The notes under the pieces: model-generated
The model's database searches: none
The model's input: only the letters and a program-made list of their open reading frames with translations
Told to the model about the DNA's origin: nothing
Program-made: the position numbers and the translations under genes
Part shown: in pieces, positions 54,594 through 63,979 of the stretch
How positions within the stretch are numbered: the stretch's first letter is position 1
How the letters are laid out: every line of letters starts with the position of its first letter
Source: UBA5859 sp041940025
GTDB lineage: Bacteria; Pseudomonadota; Gammaproteobacteria; UBA5859
Direction of reading: 5' to 3'
DNA: 64,000 nucleotides
Assembly: GCA_041940025.1 (NCBI GenBank)
Contig: JBGTSY010000001.1
Location: forward strand, 458,954-522,953

Positions 54594-55277
54594 ATGTCTA
54601 CAATTGACAAAGAAGCCATAGCAGGTGCGCGAATCTATAGTAAATTATTGCTCAGCAATTACGACTTTTGGGTGCACCATATCAATACACCTCTGATTTG
54701 GCATATTTCCTTAGATGAGATGAAACACCTGTATGCAAACCACATCAGCAGCAACCATTTGGATGTGGGGGTTGGCTCGGGATTGTTGCTGGATACTGTT
54801 GGGTTTCCGAGTTCGAATCCTCGTGTGGCTTTACTGGATTTAAATCCTAATAGTCTGAACTTTACCGCGAAGCGCATTGCACGTTTTCAACCTGAGCGTT
54901 ATCGAGCGAATGTACTCAGTCGCCGAGAAATGACACACTGTTCAATTCCACGCCGGTTTGATTCTATCGGCTGTAACTATCTTATTCACTGTTTACCCGG
55001 CCATATGCATCAAAAGGCGGTATTGTTCGATAATTTGATTCAACTACTGAATCCAGATGGCGTAGTGTTCGGATCCACTATCGTCAAAGATGGCGTCGAT
55101 CACTATGTATTTTCTCGCATGGTGAACGGAATGTTTAATCGTCTTAAAATATTTTCTAATACTGAAGATACTACCAATACATTGTTGGAGGTGTTAACAG
55201 CAAGATTTCAGAAAGTTAACGTGGAGTTAGTGGGTTGTGTGGCGTTGTTTTCAGCGCGCAAACCAAAGACATTGTGA
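54594..55277 (+). CDS. class I SAM-dependent methyltransferase
   Basis: A 227-residue methyltransferase with HLDVGVGSGLLLDT as motif I near 55, the acidic loop ALLDLNPNSL near 76 and FDSIGCNYLIHCLPGH near 116. It resembles UbiE/small molecule methyltransferases only in the core. Its stop codon directly abuts the stop of the convergent hisF gene. Acceptor unknown. Confidence 0.82.
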   Translation: MSTIDKEAIAGARIYSKLLLSNYDFWVHHINTPLIWHISLDEMKHLYANHISSNHLDVGVGSGLLLDTVGFPSSNPRVALLDLNPNSLNFTAKRIARFQPERYRANVLSRREMTHCSIPRRFDSIGCNYLIHCLPGHMHQKAVLFDNLIQLLNPDGVVFGSTIVKDGVDHYVFSRMVNGMFNRLKIFSNTEDTTNTLLEVLTARFQKVNVELVGCVALFSARKPKTL

Positions 55278-56057
55278 CTATCTGAGTACGTGGCGCATTT
55301 CAATACCGTGAGTGGCCATGAAGTCTTTGGCTTGTTGGATAGTATATTCACCAAAGTGAAAAATGCTGGCTGCTAATACCGCATCTGCGTGCCCTTCGAT
55401 TATGCCGTCAGCTAAGTGTGCCAATGTGCCCACTCCACCAGAGGCAATCAGGGGCACCTCTATGGCGTCACTCACTGCTCGAGTGAGGGCAATATCAAAT
55501 CCATTTTTAGTCCCGTCTTTATCCATACTAGTGAGCAATATTTCTCCTGCACCTAGTGTCACCATCTGTTTCGCCCAGTCTACGGCATCTATACCGGTTG
55601 CATTGCGTCCGCCATGGGTAAAAATTTCCCAACTTGGCGTCGGTGTGTATTGGATCTGTTTTGCATCAATGGCCACAACTATGCATTGGGCTCCAAACTT
55701 AAGAGAAGCTTCTTGTACAAATTCAGGTCGATGAACGGCCGCAGTATTGATGCAGACTTTATCTGCGCCTGCATTCAAGAGATCGCGAATATTTTGCAGA
55801 TCTCTCACGCCGCCACCCACACTGAGGGGGATAAAGACTTGGCTGGCAACCTGCTCCACCACATGCAGCATGGTGTCGCGTTTATCGGAGGAGGCAGTTA
55901 TGTCGAGAAAAGTGAGTTCATCTGCGCCTTGTTCATCATAACGGCGTGCGACTTCCACTGGATCACCCGCATCGCGTATATTGACGAATTGCACACCTTT
56001 GACAACCCGGCCGGCATCCACATCCAGACAGGGGATGACTCTTTTTGCTAATCCCAT
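55278..56057 (-). CDS. hisF: imidazole glycerol phosphate synthase, cyclase subunit
   Basis: Makes imidazole glycerol phosphate and AICAR from PRFAR in histidine synthesis, using ammonia from HisH. The 259-residue TIM barrel begins MGLAKRVIPCLDVDAGRVVKG (catalytic Asp) and has GAGEILLTSMDKDGTKNG with the second Asp at about 130-145. Phosphate-binding GGG segments are present. I start at the ATG at 56057; a longer open frame upstream encodes an arginine-rich stretch that belongs to the hisA region. It is the last of hisB-hisH-hisA-hisF. Confidence 0.96.
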   Translation of the reverse strand: MGLAKRVIPCLDVDAGRVVKGVQFVNIRDAGDPVEVARRYDEQGADELTFLDITASSDKRDTMLHVVEQVASQVFIPLSVGGGVRDLQNIRDLLNAGADKVCINTAAVHRPEFVQEASLKFGAQCIVVAIDAKQIQYTPTPSWEIFTHGGRNATGIDAVDWAKQMVTLGAGEILLTSMDKDGTKNGFDIALTRAVSDAIEVPLIASGGVGTLAHLADGIIEGHADAVLAASIFHFGEYTIQQAKDFMATHGIEMRHVLR

Positions 56058-56062
56058 ATGCT

Positions 56063-56806
56063 TTAGCGGGCCTGACTCAGTTCTTGGGCAAGCTTTTGAC
56101 CTTCGGCAAAATCTAATGAGCCTTCGTAAATGGCTCTTCCGGTAATGGCGCCGATGACACCTTCTTCTGCGAGGGTGCATACTCGGCGAATGTCGTCGAG
56201 ATTATATATTCCACCTGAGGCAATGACGGGGGTGAGGATACTGCTAGCCAATTTTTGCGTGGCGTCTATATTGACTCCGGCCATCATGCCATCGCGCCGG
56301 ATATCGGTGAAAATGATTGCTTCGACGCCGTCCGCTTCGAACCGTTGGGCCATATCTATGACATCGTGATGGGAGAGTTTAGACCAACCATCAATGGCGA
56401 CTTTACCGTCTTTTGCGTCCAGTCCAACGATAATATGTCCAGGAAATTCCATACACACATCTTGTACAAAATGGGGAGCGGTGATGGCTTGGGTACCGAT
56501 GATGACATAGCTTACTCCTGTATCTAAGTATCCTTGAATGGTATTCACATCTCGGATCCCACCACCGACTTGGATGGGGACGTTGGGGTGATTACTGGCA
56601 ATAGCATGAATAATATCGGCATTTTTTGGATGGCCTGCAAAGGCGCCATCGAGGTCGATGATGTGTAATCGATGAGCACCTTCCTCTATCCAACGATCGG
56701 CGACCGCGACCGGATCTTTGGAGAACTCCGTGTCTTCGTTCATCTTACCTTGCCTGAGACGAACGCAGCGTCCATCTTTAATATCGATAGCAGGTATCAA
56801 TTCCAT
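56063..56806 (-). CDS. hisA: phosphoribosylformimino-AICAR-phosphate isomerase
   Basis: Amadori isomerase of histidine synthesis, a 247-residue TIM barrel. It starts MELIPAIDIKDGRCVRLRQG with the first catalytic Asp; the second lies in IFTDIRRDGMMAG near 129. Phosphate loops are IQVGGGIRD and IASGGIYNL. It is five bases upstream of hisF, so both are translated from one message. Confidence 0.96.
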   Translation of the reverse strand: MELIPAIDIKDGRCVRLRQGKMNEDTEFSKDPVAVADRWIEEGAHRLHIIDLDGAFAGHPKNADIIHAIASNHPNVPIQVGGGIRDVNTIQGYLDTGVSYVIIGTQAITAPHFVQDVCMEFPGHIIVGLDAKDGKVAIDGWSKLSHHDVIDMAQRFEADGVEAIIFTDIRRDGMMAGVNIDATQKLASSILTPVIASGGIYNLDDIRRVCTLAEEGVIGAITGRAIYEGSLDFAEGQKLAQELSQAR

Positions 56807-56894
56807 ATTAAACTCTCACCATTAACCGGGTTCGATTGCCACCACTTTTTGTTTTATGTAAACACGCCCTAGGAATTTGTCAAGAGAGGGGATC

Positions 56895-57536
56895 CTAACT
56901 GGACTCACCATTCCAGCGCACAAAATTTCGCAATAATTGTAAACCATCTTTTTGACTTTTTTCCGGGTGAAATTGCGTGGCAAAGATGTAGTCCTGGTGC
57001 AATGCAGAACCAAATTGTGTGCCATATTCTGTTGTCCCAGCGATAACATTATCATTAATGGGTTCAGCGTAATAACTATGCACAAAATAGAACCGACTCT
57101 GGTTCATAATATTTGCCCACATTGGGTGATTTGGGTTCGATTGTGCCACTTGGTTCCAGCCCATGTGAGGAATTTTAAGATTGTGCTCACCACTGTTTTC
57201 CGCAAAGCGTTTTACCTCTCCTGGGATTAACCCAATGCACTGAGTGCCTTCATTTTCTTCGCTATGGTTGAGCAGCGCTTGTAAACCCACACATATTCCT
57301 AACAGAGGTTTCTTTTGCACCTGTTCCCGGCAAAGTTCATCTATTCCATATCGTTTGATTTCATTCATGCAGTCACGAATGGCACCTACACCAGGCAGTA
57401 CCAGTCGATCCGCACGGCGGATTTTTTCCGCCTCGTGGGTGACCCAAACCTGTTGTTCAGGCGCCACCAAGGATATGGCTTTGGCGATGGAGTGCAAATT
57501 GCCCATGCCGTAATCAATGATTGCTATCGCGCCCAT
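56895..57536 (-). CDS. hisH: imidazole glycerol phosphate synthase, glutamine amidotransferase subunit
   Basis: Class I glutamine amidotransferase of 213 residues that feeds ammonia to HisF. The nucleophile is in LLGICVGLQALL at about 81 and the His and Glu of the triad in TQFHPEKSQKDG at about 192. It begins MGAIAIIDYGMGNLHSIAKA. The gap of 88 bases to hisA is longer than others in the operon, but no terminator is visible there. Confidence 0.96.
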   Translation of the reverse strand: MGAIAIIDYGMGNLHSIAKAISLVAPEQQVWVTHEAEKIRRADRLVLPGVGAIRDCMNEIKRYGIDELCREQVQKKPLLGICVGLQALLNHSEENEGTQCIGLIPGEVKRFAENSGEHNLKIPHMGWNQVAQSNPNHPMWANIMNQSRFYFVHSYYAEPINDNVIAGTTEYGTQFGSALHQDYIFATQFHPEKSQKDGLQLLRNFVRWNGESS

Positions 57537-57551
57537 CTTAATACCTGACTC

Positions 57552-58145
57552 TTAAAGCGACCCTTTTGTGGATGGTATGGTGGCGCCCTGGCGAGCATCC
57601 AAACTCACGGCTCCCCTCAGCGCTCGACCGAAAGCTTTGAACATGGTTTCGGCGATATGGTGTGCGTTAGCGCCCCTAATATTGTCAATGTGAAGGGTTG
57701 CATTTGCGTGGTTCACGAAGCCTTGAAAAAATTCATGGAGTAAATCCAAGTCAAAGTTTCCCACACGGGGTCGCGGAAAATCTACTTCGTAAATTAGCCC
57801 TGGCCGCCCGGAAAAATCGATGACTACCCGACTCAGAGCCTCGTCTAGCGGCACATAAGCGTGACCGTATCGATAGATGCCAGCGCGATCCCCCAGCGCT
57901 TTTTTAATTGCTTGGCCCAGAGTGATGCCAATATCTTCTACCGTGTGGTGAGCATCAATGTCCAAGTCACCCTGGGCATTGATATTAAGGTCGATTAAAC
58001 CATGACGACCCACTTGATCTAGCATGTGATCGAGAAAAGGCAATGCCGTTTGAAATTCTGTTTTTCCCGAACCATCCAAATTTAGTTCTATCTCGATTTG
58101 GGTCTCTTTAGTGTGGCGTGAGACTTGGGCACAACGCTCGCTCAT
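57552..58145 (-). CDS. hisB: imidazoleglycerol-phosphate dehydratase
   Basis: Single-domain dehydratase of 197 residues; the histidinol phosphatase half found in E. coli HisB is absent, as in most non-enteric proteobacteria. Manganese-binding motifs are FLDHMLDQVGRHG at about 40, DAHHTVEDIGI at about 66 and NAHHIAETMFKAFGRAL near 166. I use the ATG at 58145; a TTG four codons upstream is less likely. It is the first of the four his genes, 55 bases after tsaD. Confidence 0.95.
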   Translation of the reverse strand: MSERCAQVSRHTKETQIEIELNLDGSGKTEFQTALPFLDHMLDQVGRHGLIDLNINAQGDLDIDAHHTVEDIGITLGQAIKKALGDRAGIYRYGHAYVPLDEALSRVVIDFSGRPGLIYEVDFPRPRVGNFDLDLLHEFFQGFVNHANATLHIDNIRGANAHHIAETMFKAFGRALRGAVSLDARQGATIPSTKGSL

Positions 58146-58200
58146 TTTGTCGTCCAAATTTTAAAGTAGTATAAATTGTACAAGAAACTGAGATCCGAAC

Positions 58201-59223
58201 CTAAATCGATTCGGTTTCGTTTAACTCGGAGATGGGCCATCTTGGCTTTACTTGGATCTGCATCTCTGCCCACTCCCCCAGCATCAGTCTGTTGCATCCT
58301 GCCAAAGCAATCATCGCGCCGTTGTCGGTACAAAATTCTGCCGGTGGATAGAAGAGTTCTATTTGCCGCTGCTTTGAAAGTTGTTGCATGGCGTGTCTTA
58401 GGCGCTGGTTGGCGCTCACACCGCCGGCTAAGACCAATCGTTTCAACTGTGTTTGCTTCAGCGCCCGCTGACATTTGATTCTAATGGTATCCACTGCGGC
58501 CTCTTCAAAAGCGCGAGCAATATTGGCTTTTTGCTCTGGTCTCTGTCCACAATCGCGCCAAGTATTGGCTACAGCGGTTTTGAGGCCACTAAAACTGAAA
58601 TCCAATCCGGGCCGATCTGTCATTGGCCGCGGAAAGTGAAAACTATCCGCCTCGCCCTCTGTCGCCAAGGCCGCTAAGGCAGGCCCCCCTGGATATGCTA
58701 AACCGAGTAGAGCCGCAATTTTATCAAAAGCTTCTCCGGCGGCATCGTCAACGGATTCGCCAATAATTTGGTAGTGACCAAATTTTTCTGCTATCACCAG
58801 TTGCGTATGTCCTCCGGAGACCAATAGGGCAAGGAATGGGAATGCTGGCGCTGGAGGCGCGAGCATTGGTGCCAACAGGTGTCCTTCCATATGGTGTACC
58901 GCAAGAGCGGGGACACCAAGGGAAAAAGCGAGACTTCGTCCGATGGCGGCACCAACCATCAGCGCGCCCGCAAGCCCCGGACCTGCGGTGTAGGCGACCC
59001 CGTCGAGATTACCTAGGTCGAGGTTGGTCTGTTTTAAGCATTGCTTGATCAGGGGTACAGTTTTAACAATGTGGTCGCGGGACGCCAGCTCTGGCACCAC
59101 ACCGCCAAATTCCCGGTGAATATCTATCTGACTATACAGCTCGTTGGCCAGCAGCCCTTTGTCGCTATCGAAAAGAGCGATACCGGTTTCGTCGCAGGAA
59201 GATTCGATACCTAAAACAAGCAT
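58201..59223 (-). CDS. tsaD: tRNA N6-adenosine threonylcarbamoyltransferase
   Basis: Makes the t6A modification at position 37 of ANN-decoding tRNAs with TsaB and TsaE. The 340-residue ASKHA-fold protein starts MLVLGIESSCDETGIALFD. The iron/zinc-binding HMEGH lies at about 113, LVSGGHTQLV at about 134 and AGGVSANQRLR at about 267. It is divergent from rpsU across about 100 bases, the classic arrangement, and may be co-transcribed into the his genes. Confidence 0.97.
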   Translation of the reverse strand: MLVLGIESSCDETGIALFDSDKGLLANELYSQIDIHREFGGVVPELASRDHIVKTVPLIKQCLKQTNLDLGNLDGVAYTAGPGLAGALMVGAAIGRSLAFSLGVPALAVHHMEGHLLAPMLAPPAPAFPFLALLVSGGHTQLVIAEKFGHYQIIGESVDDAAGEAFDKIAALLGLAYPGGPALAALATEGEADSFHFPRPMTDRPGLDFSFSGLKTAVANTWRDCGQRPEQKANIARAFEEAAVDTIRIKCQRALKQTQLKRLVLAGGVSANQRLRHAMQQLSKQRQIELFYPPAEFCTDNGAMIALAGCNRLMLGEWAEMQIQVKPRWPISELNETESI

Positions 59224-59321
59224 AATTTTGCAATGATAGAGAGATCTCAGTAAAATTTCGGGCCCTAACGCCGATTAAGGCCGGAAAGTATAGTCGATTT
59301 AATTAATTTGTAAGGATTTTC

Positions 59322-59537
59322 ATGCCCAGCGTACGTGTAAAAGATAACGAACCTTTCGAAGTAGCAGTCCGTCGATTTAAGAGATCTTGTGAAAAAGCCG
59401 GGGTGCTGTCTGAAGTTCGTCGGCGTGAATTCTACGAGAAGCCCACGTCAGTACGCAAACGTAAAGCCGCTGCTGCGGTGAAGCGCCATATGAAAAAGGT
59501 GGAGCGTGAGTTCTCTAAACGTAATCGTCTGTACTAA
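59322..59537 (+). CDS. rpsU: 30S ribosomal protein S21
   Basis: Small ribosomal subunit protein of 71 residues, very basic: MPSVRVKDNEPFEVAVRRFK to a C-terminal KRNRLY. The length and sequence match gammaproteobacterial S21. TAAGGA lies 5 bases before the ATG. It is the first gene of the macromolecular synthesis operon; a TATAGT element at 59289-59294 could be its -10 box. Confidence 0.98.
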   Translation: MPSVRVKDNEPFEVAVRRFKRSCEKAGVLSEVRRREFYEKPTSVRKRKAAAAVKRHMKKVEREFSKRNRLY

Positions 59538-59567
59538 CTGACATTTCTAAGCTGAGCGGGATGGGCC

Positions 59568-60020
59568 ATGGCGGAGCACCTGCGAGATAAAATTCAAACT
59601 GATATTAAAGAAGCGATGAAGTCCAAGGCGGTGGCACGCCTGGGAACTTTGCGGCTGATCTCTGCTGCGATTAAACAAATTGAGGTAGATAATCGCGTCA
59701 CCCTTGATGATCCGGGCATTGTGGATGTACTGAGTAAAATGGTGAAGCAGCGCCGTGATTCCGTGACTCAGTACCAAAAGGGTGGCCGCGAGGATTTGGC
59801 AGAAAAAGAAGCGGCTGAAATTGAGATTATCCAGACCTATTTGCCAGAGAGCATCCCGGAAGCTGAATTAGTGGCGATGATTGGTGAGGCGATAGCGCAG
59901 CTGGGAGCGAACAGCATGAAAGATATGGGTAAGGTAATGGGTGTGGTTAAGCCAAAAATTGCTGGGCGCGCAGACATGGGTGAGGTCAGTCAGTTAGTTA
60001 AAAAGGCATTACAGGGATAG
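59568..60020 (+). CDS. yqeY: YqeY-like (GatB/YqeY domain) protein
   Basis: A 150-residue protein of the GatB/YqeY tail-domain family, entirely helical, starting MAEHLRDKIQTDIKEAMKSK. EIIQTYLPESIPEAEL at about 85 and MKDMGKVMGVVKPKIAGRAD at about 118 are characteristic. The family resembles the tRNA-binding end of GatB; the cellular role is not firmly known. Its place between rpsU and dnaG is conserved in Pseudomonas. Confidence 0.94.
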   Translation: MAEHLRDKIQTDIKEAMKSKAVARLGTLRLISAAIKQIEVDNRVTLDDPGIVDVLSKMVKQRRDSVTQYQKGGREDLAEKEAAEIEIIQTYLPESIPEAELVAMIGEAIAQLGANSMKDMGKVMGVVKPKIAGRADMGEVSQLVKKALQG

Positions 60021-60080
60021 TCAAATTTAGGTTTAAGTTGCTACTTGCGATCTGACCTAAAGCTTGTCACCCTTCAGAAG

Positions 60081-61838
60081 ATGGCCGCGCCGATCCCTCA
60101 ATCCTTCATCGATGAACTTCTCTCTCGTCTCGATATAGTCGAAGTGATTTCGGCGCGCATGCAGTTAAAAAAGCAGGGCCGAGAGTTTACAGCCTGTTGT
60201 CCATTCCACGCGGAAAAGACCCCTTCTTTCACGGTCAGTCCAAGCAAGCAGTTTTATCACTGTTTCGGGTGCGGTGCCCATGGTAGTGCGATTGGATTTT
60301 TAATGTCTTTTGAACATCTGGGATTTGTGGAGGCAGTGACCGAGTTGGCTGAGTCCATTAATATGGAATTGCCACGTGAAACTGGGACAACACCCAACGC
60401 GTACCGCGATTTATTGGACGCAGTGCAATTGGCATCCGAATTTTACCAACAGACCCTGAAGGGTCCATCGGGCCGGGAGGCCAGTCATTATTTAGGTCAG
60501 AGGGGAGTCAATGCTGATCTCATATTCAAGTATGGCTTGGGCTATGCTCCGGACGATTGGCAGGCCTTGGAACGCCATTTGTCGAATAAGGTGAATCAAA
60601 AACATTTACTTCAAGCAGGTTTGTCAGTCCGACGGGAAAGTGGTGGCACCTACGACAAGTTTAGACATCGAATTATGTTTCCCATTCGCGATCGTCGAGG
60701 TCGTGCCATCGCGTTTGGCGCACGAGCGATGAGTGAGAATGGGCCTAAGTACTTGAATTCTCCTGAGAGTCCTTTGTTTCACAAAGGTCGGCAGTTGTAT
60801 GGTCTGTGGGAGGCTCGCGAAGAGATAAAACGCTTGCAGCAGGTACTAATTGTTGAAGGTTATATGGATGTGATTGGTCTCGCCAGACAGGGTATTCATC
60901 ACGCTGTGGCCACCTTGGGTACTGCTACTACGAAGGAGCATTTCACCCTTCTATTGAGGTTAGTGCCAGAGTTAGTGTTCTGTTTTGATGGCGATCCGGC
61001 CGGACGACGTGCTGCCTGGCACGCCTTAGAGCAGGCACTGCCAGTGATGGAGGCTGGACGGCAAATAAAATTTGTATTTTTGCCAGAGGGGGAGGATCCA
61101 GATACGTTGGTGGATAAAGAAGGCAAACAGGCATTTTTGCAACGTATTCAAGACGCCGTGCCCCTGTCTAAATTTTTGCTGCAACGCTACACACAAACCG
61201 TCGACGGATTTAGCCCTGACGGTCGGGCGCAGTTAGTGGCAAACCTGAGCCCCCATATTAAGCGGATCCCTGATGGCATTTATCGAGATTTACTGGTGGA
61301 CGAATTGGCGCAAATCAGTCGTTTCTCAGCGGCGCAATTAAAGGGTAGATTATTTGGTGAGCAGGGCTTAGTGGAAGCAGTAAGCGAAACAAAACAGGCC
61401 AACGGTAAACCAAGTGGCGGCAATCTGATGCGTCGAGCGGTAGCGATGATACTGCAACATCCCCAATTAGCATTAGATGTATCTGACACCTCACAACTTG
61501 TTGAAATTGAACGCCCTGGGATGGCCCTTTTGCTATCCTTAGTTGAATTAGTCACCCAGGAACCACATATTCAACCCGCAGGCTTATTAGAACGTTTTCG
61601 CGGGTCTGAACAAGAGCCAATACTGGCCAAGTTGCAGGTGTTAGATCTGATGGTTCCTGAAGAGGGCGTCAAAGTTGAATTTGAGGCGACCGTGAACCGC
61701 ATAATTAGCGAACACCAGGATGCCCGGTTGGAACAACTTATCGATAAATCTCGTCAGTTCGAATTAACATCACCAGAAAGAACTGAGTGGGCAAAATTGT
61801 TAGCTCGTAGTAAACAGGATCAGGATTCCGCTAATTGA
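60081..61838 (+). CDS. dnaG: DNA primase
   Basis: Makes RNA primers for the replication fork. The 585-residue protein has an N-terminal CHC2 zinc finger (CCPFHAEKTPSF...YHCFGCGAHG) at about 40-62. The RNA polymerase/TOPRIM core follows, with VEGYMDVIGLARQG at about 265 and ELVFCFDGDPAGRRAAWHAL at about 305. A C-terminal helicase-binding region completes it. I use the ATG at 60081 (MAAPIPQSFIDELLSRLDIV), which aligns with E. coli DnaG; a TTG at 60045 adds 12 unlikely residues. Confidence 0.97.
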   Translation: MAAPIPQSFIDELLSRLDIVEVISARMQLKKQGREFTACCPFHAEKTPSFTVSPSKQFYHCFGCGAHGSAIGFLMSFEHLGFVEAVTELAESINMELPRETGTTPNAYRDLLDAVQLASEFYQQTLKGPSGREASHYLGQRGVNADLIFKYGLGYAPDDWQALERHLSNKVNQKHLLQAGLSVRRESGGTYDKFRHRIMFPIRDRRGRAIAFGARAMSENGPKYLNSPESPLFHKGRQLYGLWEAREEIKRLQQVLIVEGYMDVIGLARQGIHHAVATLGTATTKEHFTLLLRLVPELVFCFDGDPAGRRAAWHALEQALPVMEAGRQIKFVFLPEGEDPDTLVDKEGKQAFLQRIQDAVPLSKFLLQRYTQTVDGFSPDGRAQLVANLSPHIKRIPDGIYRDLLVDELAQISRFSAAQLKGRLFGEQGLVEAVSETKQANGKPSGGNLMRRAVAMILQHPQLALDVSDTSQLVEIERPGMALLLSLVELVTQEPHIQPAGLLERFRGSEQEPILAKLQVLDLMVPEEGVKVEFEATVNRIISEHQDARLEQLIDKSRQFELTSPERTEWAKLLARSKQDQDSAN

Positions 61839-61970
61839 GTTGCAATATTTACGGGGGTTTAATTAAATTTCCTTGGAGTAAATCTTAACCCCATTGTAAA
61901 ATAATGCGTTTTAGCAGCGATTCACGTTAATTAGACTGGATTCCTTCGCAATTAGAGGTATTTGACCATT

Positions 61971-63782
61971 ATGGATCAACAGGATCGTCAGTCCCGGCTT
62001 AAGTTATTGATAGCAAAGGGAAAAGAGCAAGGTTTTCTAACCTATCATGAAGTGAATGATCACTTGCCGGATGAGATCGTAGACTCGGAACAGATCGAAG
62101 ACATCATTGGTATGATAAACGACATGGGCATCAAGGTGCACGAAGAGGCACCTGAGCAAGATGCCATGTTGATTGCTGATTCATCTGATCCAGATGAAGA
62201 TGCGGCGGAAGAAGCAGCTGCTGCACTGGCCAGTAGTGTGGAAACGGAACTTGGACGCACCACCGATCCCGTGCGCATGTACATGCGGGAGATGGGTACC
62301 GTCGAGCTGTTGACTCGAGAAGGTGAGATTGAAATCGCTAAGCGCATCGAAGAAGGTTTGCGTCAGGTTTCTGAAGCCTTGGCACTCTATCCGGCGACCA
62401 CAAAAACTCTGCTCGATATGTATGAGTTGGTGGAAAAAGAAGAAGGCAGGTTGACCGACATCATTGTGGATTTTATTGATCCCAATGAGGAGGAAGTGGA
62501 AATTCCGGTACCACAGATGGCCAACGCGGTGAGTGACGATGATGACGACTCCGAAGTGGAGCTAGACACCGGACCCGATCCCGAAGAGGCAGCGGCTAGA
62601 TTTGCGCAATTGAAAAAATTATATAGTACGGTGGAGCGAACGGTACAGAAAAATGGTCGAGGCTCCAAGCGTGTGCAATCGGCACGTGAAAAATTGGCGG
62701 CTGAATTTGTACAGCTTAAGTTGCTACCCAAAGTTTTTAATACTTTAGTCTCGCAGGTTCGAGACGAAGTGGACGCCATTCGGGCTGAAGAAAAACTCAT
62801 TATGAATATTTGCGTGGAAAAAGCGAAAATGCCGCGTAAACAGTTCATCAATAGTTTTCCGAATCGCGAAACCGATCCCGAGTGGTTGCAGGAAATTCTC
62901 GCATCGGGAGAGCCATATGCGCTGGTGATTGAGGATTATATAGAAGATATCGAGAAAGCTCGGGCACGCTTACAAGCTTTTGAAAATAGATCTGGACTGC
63001 AGATCAGCGAAATCAAAGATATTAATCGTTCATTGTCTATTGGTGAAGCAAAAGCTCGTCGTGCGAAAAAAGAGATGGTGGAAGCCAATTTAAGACTGGT
63101 TATCTCTATTGCCAAGAAATACACCAATCGAGGATTACAGTTCTTAGATTTAATTCAGGAAGGCAATATTGGACTAATGAAAGCGGTAGATAAGTTTGAA
63201 TACCGCCGTGGTTATAAATTTTCTACCTATGCCACCTGGTGGATCAGGCAGGCGATCACTCGCTCCATTGCCGACCAAGCGAGAACCATTCGAATTCCAG
63301 TGCATATGATTGAAACTATCAATAAACTGAACCGGATCTCCCGCCAATTGCTGCAAGAAAAAGGTCGGGAGGCGACTCCTGAGGAGTTGGCTGAAAAGAT
63401 GGAGATGCCAGAGGACAAAATTCGTAAGGTGCTTAAAATCGCCAAAGAGCCCATCTCTATGGAAACTCCAATTGGAGATGACGAAGATTCCCATCTTGGA
63501 GATTTTATAGAAGATATGAATATGTTGTCTCCAGTGGATTCCACTACCAACGAAGGATTGCGTGAAACCACCCAGTCGGTCTTGTCTGGATTAACCGCTC
63601 GTGAAGCAAAGGTGTTACGTATGAGATTCGGCATCGACATGAATACAGACCATACGTTGGAGGAAGTGGGAAAACAGTTTGATGTGACACGGGAGCGTAT
63701 TCGCCAAATTGAAGCGAAAGCCCTCCGTAAGTTGCGTCATCCCAGCCGTTCCAAACAACTGCGCAGTTTTCTTGAAGGCTAA
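61971..63782 (+). CDS. rpoD: RNA polymerase sigma factor RpoD (sigma70)
   Basis: Primary sigma factor, 603 residues. Region 1.1 (about 1-80) is followed by region 1.2 (RTTDPVRMYMREMG), an acidic non-conserved region with DDDDDSEVELD near 193, region 2 (LRLVISIAKKYTNRGLQFLDLIQEGNIGLMKAVDKFEYRRG region near 375-415), region 3 (TPEELAEKMEMP) and region 4 with the -35-binding helix (HTLEEVGKQFDVTRERIRQIE) near the end. ATG at 61971 is used; TTG at 61962 is less likely. Last gene of rpsU-yqeY-dnaG-rpoD. Confidence 0.98.
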   Translation: MDQQDRQSRLKLLIAKGKEQGFLTYHEVNDHLPDEIVDSEQIEDIIGMINDMGIKVHEEAPEQDAMLIADSSDPDEDAAEEAAAALASSVETELGRTTDPVRMYMREMGTVELLTREGEIEIAKRIEEGLRQVSEALALYPATTKTLLDMYELVEKEEGRLTDIIVDFIDPNEEEVEIPVPQMANAVSDDDDDSEVELDTGPDPEEAAARFAQLKKLYSTVERTVQKNGRGSKRVQSAREKLAAEFVQLKLLPKVFNTLVSQVRDEVDAIRAEEKLIMNICVEKAKMPRKQFINSFPNRETDPEWLQEILASGEPYALVIEDYIEDIEKARARLQAFENRSGLQISEIKDINRSLSIGEAKARRAKKEMVEANLRLVISIAKKYTNRGLQFLDLIQEGNIGLMKAVDKFEYRRGYKFSTYATWWIRQAITRSIADQARTIRIPVHMIETINKLNRISRQLLQEKGREATPEELAEKMEMPEDKIRKVLKIAKEPISMETPIGDDEDSHLGDFIEDMNMLSPVDSTTNEGLRETTQSVLSGLTAREAKVLRMRFGIDMNTDHTLEEVGKQFDVTRERIRQIEAKALRKLRHPSRSKQLRSFLEG

Positions 63783-63838
63783 TAACCTGAAAAGGTGCTC
63801 ATAGGCACAAATTTTCGATTACATCATTTACCTAAATA

Positions 63839-63915
<77 letters not shown>

Positions 63916-63933
63916 GATAACAAACGGTCCATT

Positions 63934-63979
63934 CCGGGGACATAGGTAACACTTCATACCGGAGACATGGGTAACACTT
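63934..63979. repeat. tandem direct repeat, likely insertion-sequence end
   Basis: Two copies of the 21-base unit CCGGRGACATRGGTAACACTT begin at 63934 and 63959 (period 25, 19 of 21 bases equal). Repeats of this sequence type are common at the ends of transposable elements whose transposase recognises them. The window stops too soon to show a transposase. It begins 18 bases after the tRNA. Confidence 0.5.

Noticed and set aside
56058..56180. N-terminal extension of hisF
   Set aside because: The extra 41 codons are arginine-rich, overlap hisA and are not seen in the family; the ATG at 56057 matches the known HisF start.
62387..62851. 154-codon frame antisense to rpoD
   Set aside because: Opposite a conserved sigma factor; composition is that of a shadow frame.
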